NCBI RefSeq assembly: GCF_001613165.1
Contig: NZ_BDBV01000020.1
Coordinates: forward strand, 1-64,000
Direction of reading: 5' to 3'
DNA: 64,000 bases
Source of the DNA: Nocardia mexicana NBRC 108244
GTDB lineage: Bacteria; Actinomycetota; Actinomycetes; Mycobacteriales; Mycobacteriaceae
The translations under genes and the position numbers were made by a program. This document shows, one piece after another, positions 8,241 to 16,732 of this stretch. The notes beneath the pieces are model-generated. The model was not told the origin of the DNA. It was given only the letters and a program-made list of their open reading frames with translations, and did not search any database. Each line of letters begins with the position of its first letter. Within the stretch, counting starts at the first letter, position 1.

Positions 8241-8780
8241 TCATTGCTCGTTGCTGATGGGGGCAGCCATGAGTTCGATCCGGTCGACGAGGCGTGAGCA
8301 GTCGACCGGGCCGGTGGTGTCGACGACCAGGGTGGCTGTGAGTTCGAGTGGCGCAGCCTGCGCGACCCAGGTGTCCCAGTCGTTGACGAGCCGTTGTTCG
8401 TCTTGATAGACGGCAGAGCGGTTTCTGCTGGCGTAGCGGGCTTTTGCCGTGTCGGCGGGGACGTCGCACCAGATCTCGACGGCGTGCGAGGCTCCGGTGT
8501 TCCGGATTCCGGTCCGGGCGAAGTGCAGGTCGCGTGGTTTGAACCACCAGGAGTCGATGACGACGGTGCCCGGGATGGCTTGTGCGAGAGCCCAGACGGT
8601 GTCCATCGCGATTCCGCCGAGTGCGTCCAGATCGGCGGCGTCGTGCATGCAGGCCGCGAGGGCCTCCTTGACGGTGTCCTTCGACAAGAACTCGGCATTC
8701 AACGCCCGGGCAAGCGACCGGCCCAGCGTCGACTTGCCCGAGCCGGGAAGGCCGTTGACCAGCACCAGGAGTTTGCCCAT
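8241..8780 (-). CDS. P-loop kinase-like ATPase (AAA_33 type)
   Basis: 179 residues starting MGKLLVLVNGLPGSGKSTLG, a perfect Walker A motif at residues 9-17. An LSKDTVKEAL segment follows that matches the D-x-[IV]-K/R switch of small-molecule kinases and zeta-toxin-like ATPases. Later, CDVPADTAKARYASRNRS forms the LID-like Arg-rich region. Family members phosphorylate nucleosides, sugars, antibiotics or other small molecules. The substrate cannot be told from sequence. The gene stands alone with convergent and divergent neighbours, so context does not help. Confidence 0.75.
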   Translation of the reverse strand: MGKLLVLVNGLPGSGKSTLGRSLARALNAEFLSKDTVKEALAACMHDAADLDALGGIAMDTVWALAQAIPGTVVIDSWWFKPRDLHFARTGIRNTGASHAVEIWCDVPADTAKARYASRNRSAVYQDEQRLVNDWDTWVAQAAPLELTATLVVDTTGPVDCSRLVDRIELMAAPISNEQ

Positions 8781-9033
8781 CGAATCATCATGACGAACCG
8801 ACCGGGGGTGGCGCGATGGTCGTCGAGCGTGATCGGGCCACCGCTGCGGACGTCCGGCCCGAATGAGCTCGATCGGTGGCCGGAGGCAGTGACGAACCGC
8901 GGGTTCTGCCGGTAATGCGATGGCTCGTTACCTTTGCGCGGCGATGACCTGCCCGGTACCGTCAGATCGAGCTTTGACGGGGGCGGAAAGCCGGTCCGAC
9001 CCCAGTGGTACGGCACCGGCGCGAGAGGACGAG

Positions 9034-9609
9034 ATGGCGAGCTGGGGGAAGGTAGTGCGGGGCGCGGCTCTCGGGGCCGGGGTTGTCGCACTGGTGGCGG
9101 GGTGCAACTCTGACGGCGGCGGGACGGACGGGACCACGAAAGCGTCGGCGACATCGACTGTCGCGGCGGATGTTCCGGCGGGGTTCGATGCGTGCAAGGA
9201 CATCCCACAATCGGTTCTTCAATCGGAGCAGTTGAAGAACAAGGGCGTCGATAGCAAGGATGGGAACGGTGGGGTCAAATGGCGCGGCTGCATCTGGGTC
9301 CAGTCCGGAGGGGACGGCTACGGCGGAACGATCGACACCACCAACATCACGTTGCCAATGGTTCGCGCCAACAAGGAGTTCACGGTTGCCGAGGAATTGT
9401 CGGTTTCGGGTCGGCCAGCACTCACGTATGCCCTTAGCGGGCAGGACCTTCGCGCTCACTGCATCCTGAGTGTCGAGATGAAAGGCGGCAGCCTGGAGGT
9501 GAGCATCGATAACCCGTCCTCTGCGAAACAAACTGCGGGACAGCACTCCTGCGACATCGCGAAGCGCCTTGCTGGACAGATCGTTCCGGCAATTCCGGCA
9601 AGTCTCTAG
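9034..9609 (+). CDS. DUF3558-family lipoprotein
   Basis: 191 residues. The N-terminus is a lipoprotein signal: a basic start, a hydrophobic segment and the lipobox LVAGC (about residues 19-23). A Ser/Thr/Ala linker follows, then a domain with FDACKDIPQSVLQSEQLKNK and a conserved Cys pair (GCIWV and the C-terminal HSCDIAKRLA), as in DUF3558 proteins of actinobacteria. The protein is expected to be anchored outside the membrane. ATG 9034 has a GAGAGGA ribosome site and gives the signal peptide; an upstream in-frame start at 8920 would bury it. It is the first gene of a cassette with type VII secretion-associated genes, 57 nt before the next gene. Confidence 0.8.
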   Translation: MASWGKVVRGAALGAGVVALVAGCNSDGGGTDGTTKASATSTVAADVPAGFDACKDIPQSVLQSEQLKNKGVDSKDGNGGVKWRGCIWVQSGGDGYGGTIDTTNITLPMVRANKEFTVAEELSVSGRPALTYALSGQDLRAHCILSVEMKGGSLEVSIDNPSSAKQTAGQHSCDIAKRLAGQIVPAIPASL

Positions 9610-9666
9610 CTTGAAGCTCGGCACCGGTCGGTCACGACCGGAGGTTACTGGGGAGGACCGCAAATT

Positions 9667-10200
9667 ATGGCTGATGACACCAAGCCGCCGGGCCCGTTGA
9701 CCGACTTGATCAAGGACGCCCAAGACGGAAACCTGACGGTCACCTTCGGTGGGGGCGGTCAGGGAGCGGACGCGGTTCGAGTCAACGCAGACGAGTTCGT
9801 CTACATAGACCGTGACTGTGACGCCTTCAAGGAAGAGATCAGAGCATTGCAGATTCTTGCGCAGCGGATCTCGGATCGGAATCCTTGGGGTCTTGGGGAG
9901 ACCACGGACGGACTGACGTCGGCGAGCGCTCTGGTCGGCCGTTTCCGCGGCAAGGCAAAGATCGTCGATGGCGCCAAGGATGGTTCCAACAATGTCTACG
10001 ACATCCTCGAACAGCACTATCAGATAGTCGATGAGATCCAGACCCTGCATAGAACCATCGCCCAGAAATTCATAGAAACCGATCAGGCGTTCGCAGCCGA
10101 GTACAACAAACTGATGGCAGACAAGCCTCCAAGTCAGATCGGGACGACGCTGGTGCAGCCAGGGGTCACGGCGCCACCTGCCGTAGGAGCACCCAAGTGA
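9667..10200 (+). CDS. Helical protein, likely type VII secretion substrate
   Basis: 177 residues. After about 35 residues of disordered and beta-like sequence, the protein becomes helical (CDAFKEEIRALQILAQRISD and ILEQHYQIVDEIQTLHRTIAQKF). An NPWGLGE turn lies between the helices, resembling the WXG hairpin of ESX proteins, and EYNKLMA comes near the end. This is the general pattern of EspC-like/WXG100-superfamily partners. No named family could be assigned with certainty. It ends in an ATGA-type overlap (GTGA, 4 bp) with the PPE-like gene, so the two are translationally coupled, as expected for a secreted pair. Confidence 0.6.
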   Translation: MADDTKPPGPLTDLIKDAQDGNLTVTFGGGGQGADAVRVNADEFVYIDRDCDAFKEEIRALQILAQRISDRNPWGLGETTDGLTSASALVGRFRGKAKIVDGAKDGSNNVYDILEQHYQIVDEIQTLHRTIAQKFIETDQAFAAEYNKLMADKPPSQIGTTLVQPGVTAPPAVGAPK

Positions 10201-11417
10201 CCGGTGAGAACGAGCCTCCGAAGATCACCGGCGGCGGAGAGCATACCGACAGCTGGAAGCACTCGCGGATCTACAACGCGTTCAACCCGTTGGTCACAGA
10301 CGAGGCGAACAAGAGTGTCGCTGAGTACGCGGAGATCTCGCGGCGCTGGAGTTCGGCTGCGGAGCTGTTTGCCAACAGGATTCGGCACTCCAGCGAGGCC
10401 GCCTGGGAAGGCCAGGCTGCGACTAAATCGCGCGAGGCGATCGGCAATTACGCCCAGCGTGCTCTCGACCTATCGCTGCCACTGCACAACCTCGCTCAGC
10501 GGATCTCCACTGCGATCGATGGCGTCAACAATACGAAGAACGCCGTGGACAAACCCCCGGATGGCGGGTCCTGGTACAACCCTCGGAGCTGGGCGGTCGG
10601 GCCTTTTCACGGCCCGAGTTCCCAGAGTGTGCGCAACGACTGCGAGAATGCCGCGCGGGAGGCGATGAAGAACCATTACGTCGCTAATTTCCTGCAGGCG
10701 GATCAGCAGATTCCTGTGCTTCCGGTTCCGGACAGCCCGACGAATCCGCTGTACAAGCCGCCGGAGAAAACGGACCAGCCCTATGTCCCGCCGACGGGGG
10801 ACGGGACGGACGACCCCGGCGGTACCGGGGGCACCGGCGGGACGAGCGGGACCAGTGATCCGACGCAGCAGACCGGTGAAGAACCCGCGGGAACTACCGA
10901 GGACTCGTCGACCACCGACTCGTCGACCACCGACTCGTCGAGCGACGACTCGTCGACGAATCCGGCGAGTGCGGCGGCTACCGAGCCGACCTCGACCACG
11001 CCGAGCGGCGCCGGCACACCGACCACGTCCAGCGGCTTCTCCGGCGGCACGGGCGGCTCGGGCGGCGGTGCCGGAGGCGGTGCGGGCGGTGGCATCGGCG
11101 GGCTCGGCGGCGGCGTTCCCGGCGCGGGGACGGGCGGGCCCGGTCGCAGCGTGGCCGGTGGGCAGCCCGGTGCGGGTACGGGCCTGGCCGCTGCCGCCGG
11201 TGGGGGAGCGGCGGCCGGCAAAGGCATGTCGGGCATGCCGCCCATGGGTGGAATGGGCGGCGCCCGCGGCAAATCCGAGGACGACGAGAAGGACCGCGAC
11301 ATCCCCGAGTGGCTCCGGAACATGGAGAACGCCGAGGAACTGCTCGGCCCCGACCCGAGGACGATTCCCGGCGGCGTGATCGGCGGCGACTACGCCGATC
11401 CACCCCCGTCCAGCTGA
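10197..11417 (+). CDS. PPE-like ESX substrate with long Gly/Ser/Thr tail
   Basis: 406 residues. The first 150 form a helical domain (YNAFNPLVTDEANKSVAEYA, ISRRWSSAAELFANRI, then AAWEGQAATKSREAI with a WEG turn, then a second long helix), the layout of PPE/WXG-type T7SS proteins. The rest is low-complexity: Pro-rich, then repeats of TTDSSTTDSS, then about 110 residues of Gly-Gly-rich sequence, ending in acidic EDDEKDRDIPEWL. Gly-rich tails like this are known from mycobacterial and nocardial PE/PPE-type proteins. It is likely a secreted or surface protein. It is translationally coupled to the gene before it and followed by an EspG-like gene, its probable chaperone. Confidence 0.65.
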   Translation: MTGENEPPKITGGGEHTDSWKHSRIYNAFNPLVTDEANKSVAEYAEISRRWSSAAELFANRIRHSSEAAWEGQAATKSREAIGNYAQRALDLSLPLHNLAQRISTAIDGVNNTKNAVDKPPDGGSWYNPRSWAVGPFHGPSSQSVRNDCENAAREAMKNHYVANFLQADQQIPVLPVPDSPTNPLYKPPEKTDQPYVPPTGDGTDDPGGTGGTGGTSGTSDPTQQTGEEPAGTTEDSSTTDSSTTDSSSDDSSTNPASAAATEPTSTTPSGAGTPTTSSGFSGGTGGSGGGAGGGAGGGIGGLGGGVPGAGTGGPGRSVAGGQPGAGTGLAAAAGGGAAAGKGMSGMPPMGGMGGARGKSEDDEKDRDIPEWLRNMENAEELLGPDPRTIPGGVIGGDYADPPPSS

Positions 11418-11558
11418 TCGTGGCGCGGTGACCCGCGAGACCGCACCGCCACGAGACCGCGCCCGCCACAACAGTTTCCACGCGAATTTCCTCGTCTCGA
11501 TGTCCGCCCCACTTCGGTGACATCGGTTCACGCACGATCTGATTGGACGACCACCACG

Positions 11559-12317
11559 ATGGCCGAATGGAGTTGGGACCCGGACGATTTCGCTGTGCTC
11601 TGGTACAGCGACGCGAACGACCGCTTCCCGCATCCGCTGCACTACACCAGCCGTCTGGCCAGCAACGACGAGGTCGCGGCGCATCGCAACGCCGTGCGCG
11701 CGCGGTACGACGCCGACGAGACCGAGCGCATCACCCTCGCGCTGCACACCCTCACCTCCTGCGACCTCCGCATCGAAATCGGCGGTGAGTCAACGGTTCT
11801 CGGTAAGGGTAAGCCCCGGGAGTACCGCATTCTCGGGGCGAGGACGCCGTATCACGCGGTGATGCTCACCCAGACGGCCGCCGACGGCGTCGACGGCCCC
11901 ATCCGCTGCCGCCTGTTCCGCCCCGAACAGCTCCCGGCGCGCCTGGCCGCCATCCTGCCGTCGGTGCCGCCCGGCAGCGGCAAGCCCGACACCTTCCACG
12001 TCGACGAATTGCGTTCCCGCGACGACGGTTACAGCAGCCGCAACAGTCCGCGCGAGCGCTTCGACCGGCTCACTCAGCGCCCGTTCGACGGCAGCGGCGC
12101 CGCGGGTCTGCTCGCCGGATATCTGCACAGCCGCCCCGACCCCTGGTACGCCATGGGCTGGTTCGATGTCACCGGCGACGGCCGCTACGTACAACAGCAG
12201 ACCCGCGAACACATCACGGTCCGCCCCGCCACCACCCAGGACCTCACGAGCCACTTCGAAACTTGGATAGAACGTTCCCTGCAACGCCTCCGCGAAGACG
12301 AACCAGCCACCTGGTAG
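11559..12317 (+). CDS. EspG-family ESX secretion chaperone
   Basis: 252 residues beginning MAEWSWDPDDFAVLWYSDAN. The W-x-DP-x-x-F-x-x-LW opening, the SCDLRIEIGGES strand and the C-terminal GYLHSRPDPWYAMGWFDVTGDGRY region are typical of EspG-like proteins. EspG binds PE/PPE substrates in the cytoplasm and hands them to the ESX secretion machine. ATG 11559 is chosen because family homology begins there; the ORF runs on upstream to 11517. It lies 141 nt after the PPE-like gene. No ESX core genes (EccA-E, MycP) are present in the window, so secretion would need a machine encoded elsewhere. Confidence 0.8.
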   Translation: MAEWSWDPDDFAVLWYSDANDRFPHPLHYTSRLASNDEVAAHRNAVRARYDADETERITLALHTLTSCDLRIEIGGESTVLGKGKPREYRILGARTPYHAVMLTQTAADGVDGPIRCRLFRPEQLPARLAAILPSVPPGSGKPDTFHVDELRSRDDGYSSRNSPRERFDRLTQRPFDGSGAAGLLAGYLHSRPDPWYAMGWFDVTGDGRYVQQQTREHITVRPATTQDLTSHFETWIERSLQRLREDEPATW

Positions 12318-12441
12318 CGGATGATCCGAGGGGATTCTCGCTCCCTGTTCTCGTGCGCCGTTTGTGGCACACGTCATAGGCGGAAACGAACTCCGTTGCC
12401 GAGCTGTTGGCGGTGTCGCGTACTTGAGCAGCGTCGGCCGT

Positions 12442-12468
12442 TGTCACAAAACAGCGGTATCCGGTGTC
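12442..12468 (+). promoter_or_regulatory. ECF41-type promoter upstream of the sigma factor gene
   Basis: TGTCACA (12442-12448), a 16-nt spacer and TGTC (12465-12468) match the known ECF41 promoter pattern (TGTCACA, about 16 nt, CGTC) except for one base in the -10 element. It lies 37 nt before the sigma gene start, so the sigma factor probably drives its own transcription. Confidence 0.7.
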
Positions 12469-12505
12469 TGGTGGGTGACACTGACCAGAACGAACAGGAG
12501 CCGCC

Positions 12506-13426
12506 ATGCCCGGCACGTCCCAGACCTCGCCCGAACATCGTGAGGGCCCGGACCCCGCCACCGAGGCGTTCGTCACCCACCGCAGGCTGCTGTTCACCGT
12601 CGCCTACGAGATGCTCGGTTCGGCCGTCGACGCGGAGGACGTGCTGCAGGAGACCTGGTTGCGCTGGGCGGGTGTCGATCTCGGCATCGTGCAGGATCAG
12701 CGCGCCTACCTGGTCCGGATCGCCACGCGCCAGGCGCTGATCCGGCTGCGCACGCTCGGCCGCCGCCGGGAGTCCTATGTCGGCCCGTGGCTGCCCGAGC
12801 CGTTGCTCACCACGCCCGACGTGGCCGAGGACGTCGAGCTGGCCGACAGCGTCTCGATGGCGATGCTGCTCGTGCTCGAGACGCTCGCGCCGACCGAACG
12901 CGCGGTCTTCGTGCTGCGCGAGGTGTTCGACCTCGGCTACGACGAGATCGCCGAGGCCGTCGACAAGAGCCCGGCCGCGGTCCGCCAGATCGCCCACCGC
13001 GCACGGTCACACGTCGCCGCCCGCCGTCCGCGCGGGGAGGTGTCCCCGGCCGAATCCCGGGAGGCGCTCGAGGCGTTCCAGCGCGCGATCGAGACGGGCG
13101 ACCTGCAGGGCCTGCTCGACCGACTCGCGCCGGACGTGGTGTTCCTGGGCGACGGCGGCGGAGTCGAACAGGCCGCGCTGCAACCGATCGTGGGCGCCGA
13201 CCCGGTGGCCGGACTGCTCACCGCCGCGCTGCCACGGATCGGCCGCGAGCTGTCGGTCGAACTCGCGCAGATCAACGGCTACCCCGCCCTGGTGCTGCGA
13301 CGGGACGGCGAGATCGACACTGTCATGGCGGTGCGGCTCGACGACGGCCTCATCACCGGCCTCTACTCCGTGCGTAACCCCGAGAAGCTGTCGCATGTGG
13401 ACCAGGAGATCGCGCTGGGCCGCTGA
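12506..13426 (+). CDS. ECF41 (SigJ-type) RNA polymerase sigma factor
   Basis: 306 residues. Region 2 (FTVAYEMLGSAVDAEDVLQETWLRW) and region 4 (LETLAPTERAVFVLREVFDLGYDEIAEAV) are followed by a C-terminal SnoaL-like domain of about 130 residues. All three ECF41 signatures are present: WLPEPL (about residue 93), DGGG (about 217) and NPEKL near the end, equivalent to NPDKL. In this group the C-terminal domain replaces an anti-sigma factor and tunes activity. The usual target next door, a carboxymuconolactone decarboxylase or oxidoreductase gene, is missing here, so its regulon lies elsewhere. A matching promoter is present upstream. Confidence 0.9.
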   Translation: MPGTSQTSPEHREGPDPATEAFVTHRRLLFTVAYEMLGSAVDAEDVLQETWLRWAGVDLGIVQDQRAYLVRIATRQALIRLRTLGRRRESYVGPWLPEPLLTTPDVAEDVELADSVSMAMLLVLETLAPTERAVFVLREVFDLGYDEIAEAVDKSPAAVRQIAHRARSHVAARRPRGEVSPAESREALEAFQRAIETGDLQGLLDRLAPDVVFLGDGGGVEQAALQPIVGADPVAGLLTAALPRIGRELSVELAQINGYPALVLRRDGEIDTVMAVRLDDGLITGLYSVRNPEKLSHVDQEIALGR

Positions 13427-13495
13427 TACCGCTTCTCTGGCGGACCCGCCCGGGATCGCGCGGATGAGGCGGGAGGCGCCGGGGTGATGCGCCCC

Positions 13496-13663
13496 CTACG
13501 CGGCGCGCGGTGCGGGCTCGGGCTTGCCGAGCAGTTCGGCCCTCAGGTCGCGGTGCGCCGCGCACCGGTGGAACGGCCCGGGCGTGACGAACGCGGGGTC
13601 CAGCCGCTGCACGAAGGTGAGATTGTCACGGCGCCAGCAATCGATGCACACCAGCTTGTCCAT
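13496..13663 (-). CDS. Small Cys/His-rich protein, putative zinc-binding
   Basis: 55 residues: MDKLVCIDCWRRDNLTFVQRL, then a PGPFHRCAAHRDLRAELLG segment and a Pro/Ala tail. The CxxC pair near the start and the HRCAAH motif suggest one zinc site. The ATG at 13663 has a GAGGAG ribosome site 7 nt upstream; longer in-frame starts lack this and add unrelated sequence. Function unknown. It diverges from hemW and runs convergently towards the sigma factor gene. Confidence 0.55.
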   Translation of the reverse strand: MDKLVCIDCWRRDNLTFVQRLDPAFVTPGPFHRCAAHRDLRAELLGKPEPAPRAA

Positions 13664-13818
13664 GTCGCTCTCCTCGGCTCGCGTCGAACATGAATCGTGT
13701 GGGTGGAGTTCCCGCTGCGCCGCCGGAATCGGACATCCGTATCCATCAAGCGGCCGGATTGTTACCGACTCCCCGTCCCCGTCGCAGATCACAGTCGGCC
13801 GCTGGGCAGACTGGAGAG

Positions 13819-15030
13819 GTGACTGCGATTGCCGGTGAGCGCGTACCCGAGCCCGACTCGTCCGAGTTCGTGCTGCGCGATTTCGGCGGCGGGCCCTTCG
13901 GCATCTACATCCACGTGCCGTTCTGCGCCACCCGGTGCGGGTACTGCGATTTCAACACCTATACGGCCGGTGAACTGGGCAGTTCCGCCTCTCCGCAGTC
14001 CTGGATGGCGGCGCTGCGGGGCGAATTGTCCACGGCCGCACGACTGTTCGGCGAGCTGCCGAGCCCGCAGCCGGCGGTGTCGACGGTCTTCGTCGGCGGC
14101 GGGACGCCGTCGCTGCTCGGCGGTGACGGCCTGGCCGAGGTGCTCGACGCGGTCCGCGCGGACTTCACGCTCGCCGCCGACGCCGAGATAACGACCGAAT
14201 CGAATCCGGAATCGACCTCGCCCCGATTCTTCGAGCGTATCCGGGAGGCGGGCTTCACCAGGGTGTCGCTGGGCATGCAGTCGGCGGCCGAACATGTACT
14301 GCGGGTGCTCGACCGCACCCACACGCCCGGCCGCGCCGTCGACGCGGCGCGTGAGGCGCGGGCGGCCGGATTCGACCATGTGAATCTCGACCTCATCTAC
14401 GGCACGCCCGGCGAGACCGACGCCGACCTGGACGCCAGCCTGGACGCCGTCCTCGCCGCCGGTGTCGACCACGTGTCCGCGTACTCGCTGATCGTCGAGG
14501 ACGGCACGGCCCTCGCCCGCCGGGTGCGCCGCGGCGAACTGCCCGCCCCCGACGACGACGTCCTCGCCGCCCGCTACGAGCGCATCGACGCCCGCCTGGC
14601 CGCGGCCGGTCTCACCTGGTACGAGGTATCCAACTGGGCCGCAACCGATTCCGCCCGCTGTCGCCACAACCTCGGCTACTGGGACGGCGGCGACTGGCTC
14701 GGCGCGGGCCCGGGCGCGCACAGTCATCTCGGCGGTATCCGGTGGTGGAATGTGAAGCATCCGTCCCGGTACGCGCACCGGGTGCGCGAGGGCGGGCTGC
14801 CCGCGGCGGGGTGGGAGGCGCTGACCGCCGAAGAGCGGCACACCGAGCGCGTGATGCTCACCGCGCGGCTGCGCACTGGCCTGCGGCTCGCCGACCTGGA
14901 GGAATCCGAACGCCGGTCCGCCGATCGGGTGATCGCCGACGGCCTGGCCGTGCGGTCCGGCGACCACCTGCTCCTGACCGATCGCGGGCGGCTGCTGGCC
15001 GATGCCGTGGTCCGCACACTGCTGACCTGA
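13819..15030 (+). CDS. hemW: HemW, radical SAM heme chaperone (HemN-like)
   Basis: 403 residues. FGIYIHVPFCATRCGYCDFNTY (about residues 31-52) carries the CxxxCxxC ligands of the radical SAM iron-sulfur cluster, preceded by the typical HVPFC. FVGGGTPSLL and ESNPES are further family motifs, and a HemN C-terminal domain follows. The short form without the extra N-terminal CPO residues fits HemW, a heme-trafficking protein, rather than true oxygen-independent coproporphyrinogen oxidase. GTG 13819 is the best start. It corresponds to Rv2388c of M. tuberculosis and lies upstream of hrcA, with one small gene between. Confidence 0.9.
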   Translation: MTAIAGERVPEPDSSEFVLRDFGGGPFGIYIHVPFCATRCGYCDFNTYTAGELGSSASPQSWMAALRGELSTAARLFGELPSPQPAVSTVFVGGGTPSLLGGDGLAEVLDAVRADFTLAADAEITTESNPESTSPRFFERIREAGFTRVSLGMQSAAEHVLRVLDRTHTPGRAVDAAREARAAGFDHVNLDLIYGTPGETDADLDASLDAVLAAGVDHVSAYSLIVEDGTALARRVRRGELPAPDDDVLAARYERIDARLAAAGLTWYEVSNWAATDSARCRHNLGYWDGGDWLGAGPGAHSHLGGIRWWNVKHPSRYAHRVREGGLPAAGWEALTAEERHTERVMLTARLRTGLRLADLEESERRSADRVIADGLAVRSGDHLLLTDRGRLLADAVVRTLLT

Positions 15031-15176
15031 TCGTGCCGCCCGCTCTGCACCGATCGCGCACCACAAGGGCGACGGACAGGATCCGGGAGCTGCCACAGGG
15101 CGGGTTCGGTTTGGATCGTTGGGCCGGAGCGACCGGGCCCCGGGGTGTAGCGTTCGGTGCAACCCCGAGGAGTCTC

Positions 15177-15383
15177 ATGTCCCAGGCACGTCGCATCACC
15201 CTTGTCCACGAGCAGAGCGAGTTCGCCGAAACGCGCGCCGCGGAGAAGGCCGAAGCCGCACGTCGCAGTGCGATGGCCGCCCGAGCCGTCGCCAGTTACG
15301 CCACCGACGCCGACGACTGCACATCGCTGCTGGCCATGCTGGGGCTGGACGCCGCCGCCGGCAAGCTCGCCGGCTCCGACTAG
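15177..15383 (+). CDS. Small conserved helical protein of unknown function
   Basis: 68 residues: MSQARRITLVHEQSEFAETR, then a charged helix (RAAEKAEAARRSAMAARAVASYA) and a DCTSLLAMLGLDAAAGKL tail. ATG 15177 has a CGAGGAG ribosome site. It is not a member of a family I can name. It sits between hemW and hrcA, where the much larger mycobactin block lies in M. tuberculosis. Confidence 0.55.
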   Translation: MSQARRITLVHEQSEFAETRAAEKAEAARRSAMAARAVASYATDADDCTSLLAMLGLDAAAGKLAGSD

Positions 15384-15638
15384 ACCCGCCGAATCCGGCC
15401 GCCGCGCCGTCGCGACCCGACGGGGCGAACGGCCGCGCGCCGGGCCACCGAACCCGCACCGGACCCGCCGAGTGCCCTCCGACGCCGAAGCCACGCAGGT
15501 CAGGACGCATGCGCAGGTGATCTGCCCGCGTGCAACTAAACTGGAGTTCGGATGAACCCGGATCCGCGTGATCGTGCTGTGCCCTGACACGACTCACGCA
15601 CCCGGCGGACCGAGGGCGAGAGCAAGGAGGTGGGGCCG

Positions 15639-16673
15639 ATGCCGAGCACGGAGCAACGGCGGATCGAGGTCCTGCGTGCGATCGTCGCCGACTACATCGC
15701 CACCAAGGAGCCGATCGGCTCGAAGACCCTGGTCGACCGGCACAACCTGGGCGTCTCCAGCGCCACCGTGCGCAACGATATGGCCGTGCTGGAGGCCGAG
15801 GGCTACATCACCCAGCAACACACCAGTTCGGGCCGCATTCCCACCGACAAGGGCTACCGCCAGTTCGTCGACCACATCGCCGAGGTGAAGCCGCTGTCGC
15901 CCGCGGAGCGCCGCGCCATCATGGAATTCCTGGAAAGCGGCGTCGACCTCGACGATGTGCTGCGCCGCGGGGTGCGGCTGCTGGCCCAGCTGACCCGCCA
16001 GGTCGCGATGGTGCAGTATCCGACCGTCTCGGCCTCGACGGTCCGCCACCTCGAGGTCGTCGCGCTCAATCCGGCGCGGCTGCTGCTGGTGGTGATCACC
16101 GACACCGGCCGCGTCGATCAGCGGCTGGTCGAGCTGGGCTCCGTCGTGGACGACGAGGACCTGGCGGTGCTGCGCGCGATGCTCGGCCAGGCCATGGACG
16201 GCAAGCGCCTCGCCGCGGCCTCCGCGTCGGTGGCCGAACTGCCCGAACATGCCCCGGTGCGGTTGCGTGACGTGCTGGTGCGGGTGTCGACGGTACTGGT
16301 GGAGACGCTGGTCGAGCACCCGGAGGAGCGGCTGGTACTGGGCGGCACCGCCAATCTCACCCGCAACGTCGGCGACTTCGGTTTCCCCGGCTCGCTGCGT
16401 TCGGTGCTGGAGGCGCTCGAGGAGCAGGTGATCGTGCTGAAACTGCTGGCCGCCGCGCAGCAGCCGGGCACCGTGACGGTGCAGATCGGTGAGGAGACCC
16501 AGGTGGAGCAGATGCGCGGAACCTCGGTGGTGTCCACGGGGTACGGTGTGTTGCCGGGTACCGTGCTCGGGGGGATGGGAGTGCTGGGACCCACCCGCAT
16601 GGACTACCCCGGGACCATTGCTTCGGTGGCTGCGGTCGCCCGATACATCGGCGAGGTACTCGCCGAGCGTTGA
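15639..16673 (+). CDS. hrcA: HrcA heat-shock repressor
   Basis: 344 residues. The N-terminal winged helix contains the family hallmark [21 protein letters not shown] and [13 protein letters not shown]; the GAF-like and insertion domains follow, ending with a [21 protein letters not shown] segment. HrcA represses groE/dnaK operons by binding CIRCE elements, and no CIRCE copy was seen in this window, so targets lie elsewhere. ATG 15639 follows a strong AGGAGG 9 nt upstream. It is the first gene of an hrcA-dnaJ2-rsmE operon, the same order as Rv2374c-Rv2372c. Confidence 0.93.
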   Translation: MPSTEQRRIEVLRAIVADYIATKEPIGSKTLVDRHNLGVSSATVRNDMAVLEAEGYITQQHTSSGRIPTDKGYRQFVDHIAEVKPLSPAERRAIMEFLESGVDLDDVLRRGVRLLAQLTRQVAMVQYPTVSASTVRHLEVVALNPARLLLVVITDTGRVDQRLVELGSVVDDEDLAVLRAMLGQAMDGKRLAAASASVAELPEHAPVRLRDVLVRVSTVLVETLVEHPEERLVLGGTANLTRNVGDFGFPGSLRSVLEALEEQVIVLKLLAAAQQPGTVTVQIGEETQVEQMRGTSVVSTGYGVLPGTVLGGMGVLGPTRMDYPGTIASVAAVARYIGEVLAER

Positions 16674-16679
16674 GCCAGC

Positions 16680-16697
16680 CGCGGCCGCGCGGCCGCG
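16680..16697. repeat. 18-bp perfect GC palindrome between hrcA and dnaJ2
   Basis: CGCGGCCGCGCGGCCGCG is its own complement. It lies 7 nt after the hrcA stop and 35 nt before the dnaJ2 start. It could fold as a small hairpin or be a chance palindrome in GC-rich sequence. Confidence 0.4.
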
Positions 16698-16732
16698 AAC
16701 GGAACAGATTCGGAACAGGACTAGAGACACAA

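Noticed and set aside
10470..11747. 425-residue minus-strand frame opposite the PPE-like gene
   Set aside because: It is the complement of the Gly-rich tail and gives an Arg/Ala-rich translation without homology-like features.
9034..12317. A complete ESX locus
   Set aside because: Only substrate- and chaperone-type genes occur; no EccA-E or mycosin gene is in the window.
15384..15638. CIRCE or other heat-shock element before hrcA
   Set aside because: No TTAGCACTC-N9-GAGTGCTAA-like sequence was found here or elsewhere in the window.
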